Source of the DNA: Porites lutea | Lineage: Eukaryota > Cnidaria > Anthozoa > Scleractinia > Poritidae | Direction: 5' to 3' | Length of the DNA: 64,000 bases | Assembly (NCBI RefSeq): GCF_958299795.1 | Contig: NC_133209.1 | Coordinates: forward strand, 3,552,501 to 3,616,500 | Shown: positions 26,346 through 55,921 of the stretch, in pieces | Layout: each line of letters opens with the position of its first letter | How positions within the stretch are numbered: the stretch's first letter is position 1 | The notes under the pieces: model-generated | The model's database searches: none | What the model saw: the letters and a program-made list of their open reading frames with translations, nothing else | Told to the model about the DNA's origin: nothing | Program-made: the position numbers and the translations under genes

Positions 26346-26642
26346 TTTTATTTTGATTCACAATGGTCATACAATACAATAATATTTCAGTCATCTCGGT
26401 TAATTCTTCATCTCGGTTAATTTTTCCCTCATGATGAAGATCCTAAAAAGATTTAAAAAATAATTAGTTGCTTGAAATGTCGAGAACACCTATTATCTGG
26501 ACTCTTTGTATTATTAAACTCAGCCTTAAGGTAAAGTTAACGGGTAAAGAACAAAATAAAATAAAATACAACGAGAAAAATCTTCTACGTGTACAGTTTT
26601 TTTTTGTGAAAGTAAATCTCAGGGAGTAGACTAGAGCAGTCA

Positions 26643-26872
26643 GCAATCGCGGGTGCACTGCTGCCCTCTAACGTCACGGCTTTTTAATGTTGTCCTCTCA
26701 AAACTTTTGATGGGAAAAGCATTTTTTTCCCAACAGCTTGTGCTCTCATTGGTTGCTTCAAGGTCACATGACATGTACCAATGAAACTCTTTCCCGCCAA
26801 AATCTCTTAGCAGGTAACATTGCAAAATCTATGACGTCAGAGGGTAACAGTGCACTGTTACCCGCGAATGTT
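26643..26872. repeat. Foldback MITE with an 18-bp perfect palindrome
   Basis: The left arm (TCGCGGGTGCACTGCTGCCC, TCTAACGTCA) pairs with a right arm ending TAACAGTGCACTGTTACCCG. GTAACAGTGCACTGTTAC at 26844-26861 is self-complementary. The right arm is the less eroded of the two. The spacer downstream to 27449 shows no gene. Confidence 0.6.
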
Positions 26873-27449
26873 GACCGACGACCTCCGTTACAGCGAGGTT
26901 TAATGAATTTCCAGCTTCAAAATTTCCAGCTATATAACAAATCATCTAAAGGCTGGTGGAGCCGAGGGAAACATTGAGATTCTCGGGAAACAAAATTAAG
27001 TTTTTCTCTACTAGCTTCATATATTATAATTTCCTACAGACTTCAAATTGAGTCTGTTGTTTAAATTTTACTGCCATCTATTGAACCGTCACTTCTGAAG
27101 ACGTATGTTGTTACAAACGAAACGTCAAGTCTTCACAATGCTTATTACCGCAGTTTGTATTTTATTTTTACTGGCCTTTTTACTGCAGTTGAAATGGCCG
27201 AAGAATAACAGTGTTTAAAAAATTAACTGTTTCCCTAGGGATCAGTCATTTATGTGTTTAGTGATGGATATCATGTGACCTCAAGTAACCAATGAGAGTA
27301 CACACTATTGGAGAAAAAATTCTAGCCTTAACACTGGGATGTACGTGTATAACAATGAGAACCGTAATGAAAGTTATGAGAAAGATAAGTAAGCCTAACG
27401 CACGCGGCATACGAGGCATTTCAAGTTCAACATTACCAAAAGCATTTGG

Positions 27450-44831
<17,382 letters not shown>

Positions 44832-44892
44832 GGTAGCCTTCCTTGGGAAAGATGCTTGTATAAAAAGTATCTTTATCGCTTGACTGACCGCT

Positions 44893-44948
44893 CTTTAAAG
44901 CACTCAGACGAATCCTCCTTAAGCCTGTTTAAATACATCTGAAATGTG
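44893..44948 (-). promoter_or_regulatory. Shared secretory-gene promoter element plus TATA-like box (minus-strand astacin)
   Basis: On the minus strand CACATTTCAGATGTATT then TAAACAGG (44948-44924) differs at one of 25 bases from the ShKT gene element. TTTAAAG (44899-44893) follows after 24 nt. The ATG is 93 nt from the end of the element. Two further AT-rich boxes (GATAAAG, TTTTTATAC) lie nearer the ATG and could also serve as TATA. Confidence 0.65.
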
Positions 44949-47900
44949 TCACCATTCACTCGTGGAAACCAATTAAAAATCGTTTAACACCGTTTAACGG
45001 TACGAAGCGTCGTCAATTACTCGAAATTACGCAACAATGAAATCGGAAAAAGAAGAAGAGGAAAAAAAAAGAAAAAGTTGAATGGACGTTAATGAAAAAC
45101 TCAATCACAGCTTTAAAACACAGACATGTAAACTTTTCAGTGGGACGTCGGTAAAATGAAAATTGAGACATTGTGCAAGCAGTCCTTCCTACATCTATTG
45201 CGCAAAATAAGTAGAATTTATAGAAAAAAGAGATGCAGGAACGCGTTATTTTTATTGCAATTGAGCCTTTTTTCACAATTTCACAGATTTTGTACCATTG
45301 TTAGTAGTATTGGAGATTTATCGGATCGTTTACGATCGCCCACAGAAAGTGAACTGGTACAAAGCAAATTCTATTATTCATTAGAATTACGAGCCGTGTC
45401 AGATACGGGTTGTTGAGACTCCCCTTCATGATTGTATGCGGTCTGCAATAGAGAACGGCGCGTCTCACAGCAGAAGTTCCGCATTTTTGCATGCAAAAAT
45501 CGTCCAGTCTCAATGGCAGCACCAAAGTATTTCAAAAGACATCCATAAACTCAAACGTTTTATCTAATACCAAAACATACTTCCGAAGAGGTTTCGTAAA
45601 AGGTAATTTGACTGGCCAGCGACTTATTAAGCGTTGAGTGTTACATAAAAATCATGATGAAACCACGTGAAAGGACAGCTACCGAAGGAGGGTTTCTTTC
45701 AAATGTTAACACCACTGGATTTCATCGAGAGAATTAGATCAGTATATTCGTTGTATTTTCGCAGTTCACATCGTCTTCATTCTAAGAAACAGTATAGTTG
45801 GAGCTACATACAAATTAAAGAAATAGTGCCATGTGAAAGTGCCGCCAGAAAGGTCTCATTTCAAAGGTAGCACCATGCAGCTGACCGTAAAATTTCGTCC
45901 AAAGACTCTGCTAAAGTTCAAACTACTTCATGATTCTTATAATCATGGGACGGACTCTGGGATTGAAAGAACCACTAGGTTTTACTCAAGATAAGGCACA
46001 TTAATGGGTTGAAAAAGAAACTGTGCTGGGAATGACAATTTTACATTTTTTCTATACAGAGGCCACCGCACACGTTTAGGCTGCACTCCTGAGGTCCCCA
46101 AATAGAGCGTGTTGTCCAGTCCAACGCCTTTCAAAATGACTGGTTATGGTGTACAAGTACGTGGCTATTGGGTACTTGCAAGTAACCTAAGATCGTACAC
46201 TCAGATCAAATAACAAGTTAGATCTGCAAAAGCAAAATTTTCAAAAACAAAGCAAAACTTGAATTATATTTTCTGTTACTTTTTTTATCAACTTCTATCA
46301 ATAAAGCATGATTTAAAGGTGACTCTTTTGAACACCTGTTTGCAATTTATACTCGTTTTTGGACTTTTAACTTCAAATCGGCACATTATTGAAAATTGGA
46401 AGTAAAAACCAATATCATCCCTGGTCGTCAGGCGCAGAAGAGACCTGGGGTCGAGATTGAAGTGAAAACTTGTTAAAGGGGTCAGCGGTCGTGCAACATG
46501 GGTCATGGGCGATGGGTCCTGGGGTCAGCGGTCGTCCAACATATATTTTTTATATTTAGCTGACCCCACGCCATCAATCTTCGGCTGTGAAGGGTAGGCT
46601 TTACTGGTAAATGATAAAAACGCATACCGTAAATCCTCTATTAAGCCCCCCCCTCTCAAATAAGCCCCCCCTCCCCCTCCCCCTCCCCCAATCCTTATGC
46701 TTCAAAAAAAAAAGAATTAATGATTAACGTGAACTGATCAGTTATGGTTTATTCATAAAAATTACCGAAGAACATGAGGCCAAGAGCACATTTTTGAAGA
46801 ATAAGAATTTTGTTTTTGTTACTTTTAGGCTCTCACAAGTGAATTAAATACTTTTGACAGTGACTTTAATTGTACAACGCGTAAGTCTACTCTGTCTCAT
46901 ACCACGGTATTTTTGCTACAGGTGATGCGTTTCGCTAAATTAAATAAGCCCCCCCCTCTCTTTTAAGCCCCCCCTCTCTATTAAGCCCCCCCTCAAAAGT
47001 GCTTGAAAAAAATAAGCCCCCTGGGGGGCTTAATAGAGGATTTAAGGTATTAAACAAATGATAATGACCAAGTTCCGTGTAAATGGTACGCATATACTAA
47101 TAATTAAGGGTCGCAAATTCAAGTAAAGAAACACCTTAGTTGGTGCATGCGCAATGAAGAGCACCAAGCGCTAATCTAAATAAATTTCATAGTTTTCCTG
47201 GCTGGAAGAGGTAAACAAAAAGAAGTAAAAGGCTAAAGTGGAGCAGTCTTAAAACAGTTCGGATCAAAATAAACGTACTACTGGCCAACATTCCCACCCG
47301 CCACCGCGTTTCCGAAAATAATAGCACTTCTTATACTTTAATTTGCTGGGGACAACAATGACAATATTTTATTAGCTAGTACATCTTAAATTTAGGAAGA
47401 GTGGGGATCATTCTTGGATATAATGCATCAAACAAGGAAGAGGAGATTTCACAAATTGGATAATTATACAGATTGTAAGAAATCGGTTGAATATCACGAG
47501 GTGCAACCGCAGTTTGCTAAACCCTGATGCGACGACAGAGATAATAAAAAATTCTTGAAGTAATTCAAAGACAAAGTTCTGGCAATATTTTATGAATACT
47601 TTCGTGATCATGAACTATTGTATCGGCTTACATTAAAGATTAAGATGATTAGGTGCTTCTTTCTGGCTCATCTACCACTTTTCAGTCAGACGCGCGGTTT
47701 TATGGGTGGTTGTCACCTAGAATGATAAATACATTTATCACATAAATGCAAACTCAATTTGTATCGCTTAACACTCCGTTGTTGTAATACGATCTAAAAA
47801 AATAATTATTTGATTTTCCAATGTACTTTTGTGTGCAAGGCGTTTTAAGGGTGTTATCACCTGCTAAAAGTTACTGGCAAAATACAAAAACCACAATAAC

Positions 47901-47949
47901 GATGAACGAAACTACAAAACAATCCTTTTGAAAGGAACCCTATGCAGGC
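44949..47949. other. Intergenic region between divergent astacins
   Basis: About 3 kb separate the two promoter elements. Apart from the transposon at 46624-47050 I see no gene. CAAGTAACCTAAGATCGTACAC near 46180 is not matched elsewhere in the window. Short open frames here have no family resemblance. Confidence 0.5.
46624..47050. repeat. MITE with ATACC...AAGCCCCCC inverted ends
   Basis: ATACCGTAAATCCTCTATTA, then AGCCCCCC at the left is the inverse of the right end GGGGGGCTTAATAGAGGATT, then TAAGGTAT. The internal word AAGCCCCCCCTC recurs about five times near both ends. 427 bp, non-coding. Confidence 0.75.
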
Positions 47950-48003
47950 TTCAGATGTGATTAATCAGGCAAGCAGCTGAAAATGAGCGTTCTAGCATAA
48001 AAG
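47950..48003 (+). promoter_or_regulatory. Shared secretory-gene promoter element plus TATA-like box (plus-strand astacin)
   Basis: TTCAGATGTGATTAATCAGG (47950-47969) matches the element of the minus-strand astacin at 17 of 20 positions. CATAAAAG (47996-48003) follows after 26 nt. The distance to the ATG at 48079 is 109 nt, like the other two genes. Confidence 0.6.
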
Positions 48004-48078
48004 TCTGGCTTACTATAAGGTAAGTTACTTTCTAATCGACTTTGACGCTAAAAAAAGGAACAGATGATTGCGGACACC

Positions 48079-51074
48079 ATGAAGCTGTTGGTGGTTCTAT
48101 TAGTTGCTGGAACTGCATTTGCCGAAAATCCAGAAGGTACTGGCTTCAATTTTAAATGAAGGAGAAATACAAGTTTTCATATTAGTCTACTGTCTGAAAA
48201 AGACACCTTCTTACTCTAGTTTAAAGATCACTTTTTTCGCAGATCTTTCTGGCAACATGCATGGCAGATTGGCTGATTAGTTTTAAATTGACTGATTGAG
48301 GGCAAAGATCAAGATCGATTACTTTTTTAAAAAAGTTTTTAATAAGAGAGGGTACCTCTTTTGGCTCGTGTGTCTTGCTTTTGTGCCCGGAATTGCTTAT
48401 TATAAATTTCAATATATATATACCGCACATCACAGTGCTGTGGAAAAAGTGCTTTGTGATAAGTAGTCTTTTCAAGACCGCGTTTCTTTCTTTCTTTTTT
48501 TTAATTTGTTCCCACAGAGAATACTAATGAACTGGGGCTGTTTGAGGGAGACATCATTTTAACTCCAGCCCAGCGTTTTGCTGTTGACATGGGACTTGAC
48601 TTAAATGGCGGTTTTACTCGCGGAAGCAGTGCGTACTCTCGGCGTCAATGGCCTAATGGAGTGGTACCATACACATTTGATCCTACTATTTGTAAGTCAT
48701 TCTTTCATAAAGGACCTAGTTTAAGTCCTCCCTAATGTCGATAACGCCGTGACTTATTCTCGGGGGGGGGGGGGGGGGGGGGCAGGGGGACTCGCTTATA
48801 TAAGCCTTACAGGTATGTGCCGCCCCATCGGGTAGGGTTTTGCGCCGTTTTGGTCTGAAAACGGGTATACACTTTACTCATTTTGGTCTGGAATCGGGTA
48901 TGGTTTTCGAGGTAACTACGGGAGTGTATGAACGTATTTATCGTTTCAATTCCAAGTGAGTAAGAAAGAAAGAGAAATATGCGAATTCGAAATGGATTTG
49001 AATAATGCTTTGTTTTCGATCTAATCTAAGTAATGATAACACAATTTCTGCTTAAAGGCCAGGTCTGAAAACGGGTATGGATTTTAGAGGTCTAGTTTAA
49101 AAACGGGTGTGAAAAATTACATTTTTTGGTCTGAAATCGGATCAGGATTCGAAGAACAGGGCGGTACACCCCCACCAAGGTTTTACTAGGAGTAACCCCC
49201 CCCCCCCCCCTCGGGGACTTATTATCTAAGTATTACAAATAGGCCATTTCCGAGTTCCAAAAAATCTCACTTTCAAAGCGAGGCTAAGTGCGAAGCCATT
49301 TATTGATATGAAAATGATTTTTAATTGTGATGCAAATAAAACTCATTTTCACAACAGAGGTTTCGCACTTAGCCTCGTTTTGAAAGTGAGATATTTTGGA
49401 ACTCGGAAATGGCCTAATATATTTGATTACTGAGCACTGGTATTCTCCTGTTAAAAACGCGTCACTGTTACTACTCTTTCACACAATACAAACAATACAA
49501 TGTTAAACACAGCACAATAATGCCAGTATATACGTGTACAACACTACCTAGAGTAGCTTCAGCATTTTGCTTGAGCCTTTTTCTTTGGTGCGTGAGAATA
49601 TACCCCCGGTAAGACCAATATATAACGTATGTGAAATCATAGATTTATAGGTCGGATTGCATTCACTGAAAAGAAAAAATTACAACATAACGTGCATGTG
49701 ATATCAGTCTTAAAAGCGCTTATCGTACGTATGCAGCGTCGGAGACCATAGCAGTAAGTGCTATCACTGCGGCCATGAATGAATGGAGTAGCAAGACATG
49801 CATCACGTTTAAGAAGAGGACAACAGAGAAAGATTATGTAGAGTTCTTCAAGGGGAAAGGGTAAGTGTCTGAATGAAATATAGAATTACTCAACAAAACT
49901 GCACTCTCCTTCTTTGATAACAACTGTGGCTAGGCCTTCGACACAACCTTGATCTACTTGCTATATCAGTTGAGTCATTTTTCAAATAGCTCAGTAGCTT
50001 TTGAGAGCCTTGGACAGGGATTCTGGAATTAGCTTTTTGTGCTTTCCCCCCCGTTTTTTAGATGTTCATCCTACGTTGGCAGAATTAGCGGAAAGCAGAT
50101 AATCAATTTGGCAAGAGGGTGTTGGCAAATGGGTACTGTCGCTCATGAGATGGGTATGCGACTTTAGACCTATTTTAATAAAAGAATTAGTTTAGTTTTT
50201 TAATTAACGTGGGATCTAACACGTTAAGGGAACCGTTAAAGCAAATTTAGCTTCAGTTGATCATGTCCTCCCTTCCGCCCGGCCATGCATTAAGTAAATG
50301 AAATGGGAATACTGTTCCACAAAATTTCGATCCAGTCGTCACTTAAAAGAATTCCGCCAAACTCCATTACATAATCCTGACATTTTGCATTTAATCTTTG
50401 CATCTCATCTAACTGAAAGGGAAGAATGACTGACGTTTTTTATTTATCGATTGTAATTCGGCTCACCACCAATATTCAGCTTGCTTAATTACGTGTGCTC
50501 AATCGTTGTATTCAATTATCAATTTCCAGCTCACGCTCTTGGCTTTTACCACGAACAGTCCCGTCCAGACAGAGATGATTACGTCACCATCCGAACTGAA
50601 AACATTAAAGCAGGTAAGAACGTAGTCTGTTACACGGCCGTTTTCAGTGTCATCACGCAACGCGACTCTAAAAACGGCTGTGTAGCAGACTAGTAAGAAC
50701 GATGAAATAATTAATTGGTTTACCTTACCTTCCGTTAAGTTTTTACAAATTTGATCAAATAAAGAGCATCGCTATTACTTATAGCTTTGAGTTGTTATTA
50801 TCCCTCGTTCATCGCCCCGCCGGAATGCCGGTTGTCAATCTTTTTTTCTGTGACTCTCTTCGCGGAGAATAGATATTCAGGTTTGAATGGTACTCTGAAC
50901 AAGGGGCCAGCTACACAAATAGGAATTTCCTTGACAAGCTAGTTTTCCTTCTTCACAACTGTTTTTCTACCTTTTCAAATTAAAACTTGGCAAGCCTCCG
51001 GCCATTTTACACAAGCAGGAAGCAAATCAACAACGTCATCGTCATCATCATCATCACCATCATCATCATCATTA

Positions 51075-51137
<63 letters not shown>

Positions 51138-51175
51138 CCGTCACCATCATCATCATCATCATCATCACCACCACC

Positions 51176-51209
<34 letters not shown>

Positions 51210-51245
51210 TCATATCATCACCACCACCATCATCATAATTATCAC

Positions 51246-51286
<41 letters not shown>

Positions 51287-51314
51287 CCATCATCATCACC
51301 ACCACCACCATCAC

Positions 51315-51353
<39 letters not shown>

Positions 51354-54283
51354 GCACATCATTATCATCAAATCCTTTATTTTAATACGATAACAGTTCA
51401 AAGACAATCTGGGGTCGTGTAAAAACAGGTTAAAAGTTATAACATTACTCAGGGGTAAAAAAATTCTCCAAGGAAAAATATTGCATAAGAAATTATTAAA
51501 CAAGAGTATAAGAACGAATTTCCGTCATTTCTTCTTGGCGCTTCGATCCGTTATATCGGTTTCCCTCACATAGGCAACTTTTGGCCGTGAAACATACAAT
51601 CATTTTCAGCCCTATTTTACATCATGATTAGTAACTGTTTTCATTCAGTGAACTTTTCCACGGGGAGAATTTAACTTATGCTCAATATGTCATGTTCATA
51701 TTCCTTTAAGCAAAGCAATTAATAAATAGATATTTTGTTCCTTTCTTCTTTCAAAATATATAGGCTTTGAGGTCAACTTTAAGAAGCAGAGTTCTTACTC
51801 GGTCGATTCCCTCGGCACTCCATATGATTATGGTAGTATAATGCATTACGGTACAAGTTACTTCAGCAAAAACGGACAGCCAACAATTGTAGTAAAGAAA
51901 CCTGGGGTAAGACCATATAATGTCGTATAGGTTTGAAATGGGAATAAAAGACTTCGATTTGGCACTTACTGACCTTTGTTTTCAAGACACTTTTAGTTAC
52001 TTTTGTATTAAGTCCCTACTCAGACGGCTTCTATGTTTACGTGATGATCTGAGCCATTACAGCGAAGGTCTAGCCTCTTTTAGAGAGCAAAAGGAAGTTT
52101 TCCTCCTTCGGCGTATATTTTTTGTCCCGCCAAAGTATTGGCCTGGTCCTGATCACATGTTAACAGTCAGTTCTCGTGCGGCTTTAAACCCCCAGGCTCA
52201 AATCGGCCAGAGGAGAGGTCCCAGTGCTATTGATGTCAAGCAGATGAATCTGCTGTACAAATGTAAAAACACTGGGAGTGGAGGTGGTAAGTCTGATTTG
52301 ACGTTTTTCCTTGATACTGATGTGACTTTGACAGACATAATTGTGATCTACTCATCAATCAATTTCCATACGCTAAAAAACAACAAACAAACAAAAATAC
52401 TCTGGTTACGTATGGGTACCAACTTGGATCAAGCAATTTGACCAATTGCCCTCGCCTTAGCCGGCTATGAGCGTCTCTCACTTTTTTAGATTCAGTGAGG
52501 GGAGTGCACACGCGCAGCAAGCGTTGAGTGGCAACCCGACAGACGAGGCTCTTTCTGCCACGCGCGTGGTCATTTTCGTTTCTTGCTCGTTTCGCACGAA
52601 AGAATATAGAAAAAAAGAGAGACTGCTCGAAGTCTGCTCTCGTCTACATCCTGACAACTTTTGTGACTTCTCAATTAGTTAGAATAGAATTAACTCCGAA
52701 GGACATATCAGTGAGTGATATGTTCTTTGGAAAAAATTGTTTGCATCTCATATTTTAATTTCATTCGTACGCGTTTATAACAGTTTCATAGATTTTTGGA
52801 ATCGTCAAATTTCAAATTAAAATATTCTTGGTTCGAAATACTCACAACGACGAATCATTATTCTTTTAGGAACACCCATTCCAACGACAGGTAAGCTTCA
52901 AAATAAAAAAAATACATGTAAATAACTGTGAATGAAAACTAAATTTTAGTAAGTTACCGTCTTAAAGCGAAGTGCTAAGGCCATGGAAGAGCTTAAGTGA
53001 ATGAGAGTATCGACAAAGATTTCCCTGGAGAATTCAAGGGAAAGGATCCTTAGTTTAACTTTGAGCAGAAACATAGCGTGGAACTCTCTTTTTATGTTTG
53101 AGTAGCAATCTGTATTAAGCAATTTGAGCAATTGCCCTCACCTTAGACTAATGACGGGAGTGCACGCGCGCGTGAGCGTTGAGTGGCAAAACGCGAGAGA
53201 CGAGGCGCTTTCTGCCACGCACCTGGTCATTTTTGTTTCTCTTGGGTTTCGCCCGACAGAATAAGAAAAAAGAGAGATTGCTCGTAGTCTACCTTCGTCT
53301 ACACCCTGGCAACTTATGTTCTCATCTAGTGACTGGATAAAAGTAACTCCAAAGGACATATCAGTGAGTGATAGGTTCTTTGCAAAACTTTTTTTTTTTC
53401 ATCCCACATTTTCATTCGCCGGCGTTTACTGACAGTTTCATAGATTTTTGGATCCGTCACTGATTTAAAAAGTATTATTGATTTTCAATACTCACAATGA
53501 CGAATCATTATTCTTTTAGGAGCACCCATTCCAACAACAGGTAAACTTCAAGATAAAAGAAATGTAAATAACTGTGAATGAAAACTAAAGTTTAGTAAGT
53601 TACCTTCTTAAAGCGAAGAGGTACGGCCATGAAAGAGCTAAAAAGTGGATTGAGAGTATCGAAAAAGATTTGCCCGGAGAATTGAATTCAAGGAAAAAAA
53701 ATCTTTAGTTGAACTTTCAGCAAAAACTTAGCTTTGAGCCATGTCTAGCATAAAGTGTTATGATCCCAACGAGTCTGGGTCCTTGATTCCTCCCATGTAA
53801 GGACCGAATTCCAGAATCCGGGAAATGTTGGCTAGTCACTGAATCCGGAATCCGGTAAACTTATGCTTGGGAAAACTGGAATCCTGGGCTTTGGAATCTG
53901 GAATACAGCTTTAGGAATCGCAAATCCCACTAACGATTGGAATTCAAAATCCAAAGTTCCTCTTACAAAGACTGGAATCCAGTACCAGGCCGATCCGGAA
54001 TCCACTGTGTGAAATCCAGAATCCAAAACTGTCTTGGATTCCCTTACGTGGGGCGACTTGAAAGAGTGGATATTTTTTTTCTTTGTCTTTAATTTAAGTG
54101 AGGACCGACCTGTTGAACAAAGTGTTCAACGGAACTTGTTAGTTTTACTCATATCATAATAAATGCTTCCGTCCAACAGTCCCGTGCGTTGACACATATG
54201 GTTCTTGTGCTAAATACACAAAGTATTGTACGACCCATAGCTTCATGAAGAAGAACTGCAAAAAGACATGCAATCTCTGCTGA
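48079..54283 (+). CDS. Secreted astacin metalloprotease with C-terminal ShKT domain
   Basis: Ten exons: 48079-48136, 48518-48691, 49737-49860, 50062-50153, 50530-50613, 51764-51906, 52196-52286, 52870-52890, 53520-53540, 54180-54283. Total 912 nt, 303 aa plus TGA, phases consistent. The signal peptide is [15 protein letters not shown]. Pro-region FEGD has the zinc-capping D31, with likely maturation near RR61-62. The zinc site [18 protein letters not shown] starts at 147 and the Met-turn SIMHY is at 202-206. A Gly-rich linker precedes two 7-residue mini-exons (TPIPTT, APIPTT) and a ShKT domain (C272-C279-C286-C296-C300-C303). Architecture and family recall cnidarian nematocyst astacins such as NEP6. 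An in-frame ATG 15 nt upstream (48064) is possible. It is head to head with the other astacin. Confidence 0.92.
48750..49222. mobile_element. Non-autonomous element with G-rich/C-rich ends in astacin intron 2
   Basis: GACTTATTCTCGGGGGGGG at the left is inverted at the right as CCCCCCCTCGGGGACTTATT. Inside, GGTCTGAAAACGGGTAT-like units recur at least four times. The element ends about 20 bp before the next one at 49241. Poly-G and poly-C tracts probably expanded after insertion. Confidence 0.55.
49241..49415. repeat. Near-perfect MITE in astacin intron 2
   Basis: A 175-bp element with inverted repeats of about 57 bp starting AGGCCATTTCCGAGTTCCAA; the arms differ at only a few bases. Flanking AAT on both sides (49238-49240 and 49416-49418) may be a 3-bp target duplication. 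The small arm divergence suggests a young copy. Confidence 0.85.
51035..51370. repeat. Compound (ATC/GTC/ACC)n microsatellite
   Basis: About 335 bp of trinucleotides in astacin intron 5: CAT, CGT and CAC units in blocks, including about 13 GTCATC hexamers. Open frames of poly-Asp, poly-Met, poly-Val or poly-His across it are artefacts of the repeat. Confidence 0.97.
52431..53740 (+). repeat. Tandem duplication carrying the astacin mini-exon
   Basis: Unit 1 (52431-53116, 686 bp) and unit 2 (53117 to about 53740) both begin AAGCAATTTGA and share CATATCAGTGAGTGATA, ACGAATCATTATTCTTTTAG and the following 21-bp exon and donor. The duplication therefore doubled a 7-residue linker exon in frame (phase 1 to phase 1). 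The two mini-exons differ at two bases (ACA/GCA and ACG/ACA codons), which changes one residue (Thr/Ala). Confidence 0.9.
53765..54055. repeat. GGAATCC-motif repeat element in the last astacin coding intron
   Basis: GGAATCC or close variants (GAATCCGG, GGAATCTGG, AGAATCC) occur more than a dozen times in 290 bp at irregular 10-20 bp spacing. The ends are roughly inverted: CCCATGTAAGGACCGAATTC at the left, GATTCCCTTACGTGGGGCG at the right. It is probably a non-autonomous transposon with an internal iterated motif. Confidence 0.6.
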
Positions 54284-54314
54284 GCATCGACCATAAATTT
54301 GAACCGAGTTCAAG

Positions 54315-55540
54315 GTAAAACAAGTTCACTAAGTAAATTAATAAATTACCTATCAGCAGGGTCTATGGCTGAGTTAAAGGGTTGCATTTTTACGGATATA
54401 ACTTCGGTCGTATATATGACAGTTTCTTCCGATCAACTATAGTACTGACCTACCTATATACAACCATGGCCTATTTCATCCTGGGACTCATTTCTGGAAA
54501 GCCCCGGTAAGTTTTCGGGGCAGTTGGGCCGGGTTGTTTGAAGCTGGGTTAAGACAACCCAGGGTTTGTGCAAAATTTTGAATTTAGATATGAAAGCGTA
54601 AAACGCCAATTCAGTTAAATTCTTTTTGCCAACAATTTGATGATTGGATGGTATAACAGAAAAAAATCATCTGCACTGATAAAAGGCTTTTGAACGAAAG
54701 AAGAAGAAACCCGGGTCAATATTTAACCCCGGATAAGCGCTAGAAAAAGAAACCCCGGTCCAAATTTAACCCCGGATAAGCGCTAATCGGCCTTCAAACG
54801 TCTGCTTTCCGAGGGAATTTATCGTGGGTCTGTTTGTGTTATCCTATGTTAAAATTGAGTAGGCTGTCCCAGACGTTTAGGCAGCAAGGACGTCGTTTAC
54901 CCACAGTTCTTAGCGCATGAAAACCATAAAATTGTTCATAAAAATGCACAGAAAAGTTTTATAAACCTAAAACCTAGGATAGGCAATGTTGCTATTACAG
55001 GGACGAATTTCGCCCCCCCCCCCCCCCTCCAAAAAAAATACGACCTTATGTGTAATTGGCCGTGTTAGGTTGGAAAGGAATTGTGGTAAAATGTACAGCC
55101 GCCATCTTTTCCCGTATGGCTGATTAGAGAGCCATTTCGCGTTACTCGCCACTTATGTACCTGGAACGGCCTGGAACAGGCTATGTGTCGATCTATAAGC
55201 CATAAACCAAAACAAGCAAGCTCCCAATGAATATCCCGCGTTCTAAAATAGATGGCTAAGTAACAGGGGCGAAATGACCGTAAAACATCCGATTATACTG
55301 CCATTGACCCTGAATCTGAATCTGGGATAAACGTATTTCTAGTTATCTGTTTAAAGCGAGCTGCGATAAAACCCATTCATACGCTTATCACCTCGCTAAC
55401 GTAAGTTCTTGTTGAGACAGTGTTCATTGCTTTATTAACAGGTTCGTGAAAAGGAAGACTGGTCAAGGACGTCGTTTGTTATCTTTCCAAGTGATTACCA
55501 CAGTGAAAGACCTAATAAAAGTCAAACGTTTAGTCTTTGC
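54315..55540 (+). other. 3' UTR intron and terminal exon of the ShKT astacin
   Basis: Thirty-one bases after TGA lies the donor TTCAAG|GTAAAA. TTTATTAACAG ending at 55441 is a good acceptor. The exon that follows carries AATAAA at 55514-55519. The intron is inferred from signals. It would hold repeats at 54480-54800, where GGATAAGCGCTA occurs twice next to AACCCCGG words. Confidence 0.45.
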
Positions 55541-55670
55541 GTGTTTTTTTTTCTTCATTGTTAAGGGTCAAGCAGAGTATGGAGAGTGAAAAATAAACTT
55601 CTCCTCAAGAGAGTCCCTGCCAGGGTCCTGTGGTGCCCGTGACTCCCCTCCTCTCCCCAATTTGTGAGAG

Positions 55671-55707
55671 CAGGAGCCGATTCCTTAATTAAGTAATCGG
55701 CTCCTGG
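55671..55707. repeat. Palindrome AGGAGCCGATT...AATCGGCTCCT
   Basis: A short perfect-arm hairpin with TTAATTAA at its centre lies between the astacin 3' UTR and NAXE. It is followed by GTAGCCTGCGTTGCAGACG and, inverted, GTCTGTGGGGCAGGCTAC (55728-55793), so the whole may be one MITE. AGTAATCGGCTCCTG also occurs at 22114. Confidence 0.55.
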
Positions 55708-55921
55708 TGAGAGGTATCCCTTTTCGTAGCCTGCGTTGCAGACGTAATTTAGCCTCGGTTAGTAGAGCTTTGTTTCGTCTGTGGGGCAGGCTACCCTTTC
55801 TTTTCGTCCGCAAACCCCCTAGAAAATATTATTGATAAACGAAATCATTTTTATGTGTTGCGTTAGGGAAAAGGTTTGCGTTGCGTGACAATTGGCGATT
55901 TTAAAATGCCGCTGGTCACTT

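Noticed and set aside
51007-51503. Open frames of poly-Asp, poly-Met, poly-Val and poly-Ile
   Set aside because: They are read-through of the trinucleotide microsatellite at 51035-51370 in several frames; no codon bias or homology beyond the repeat.
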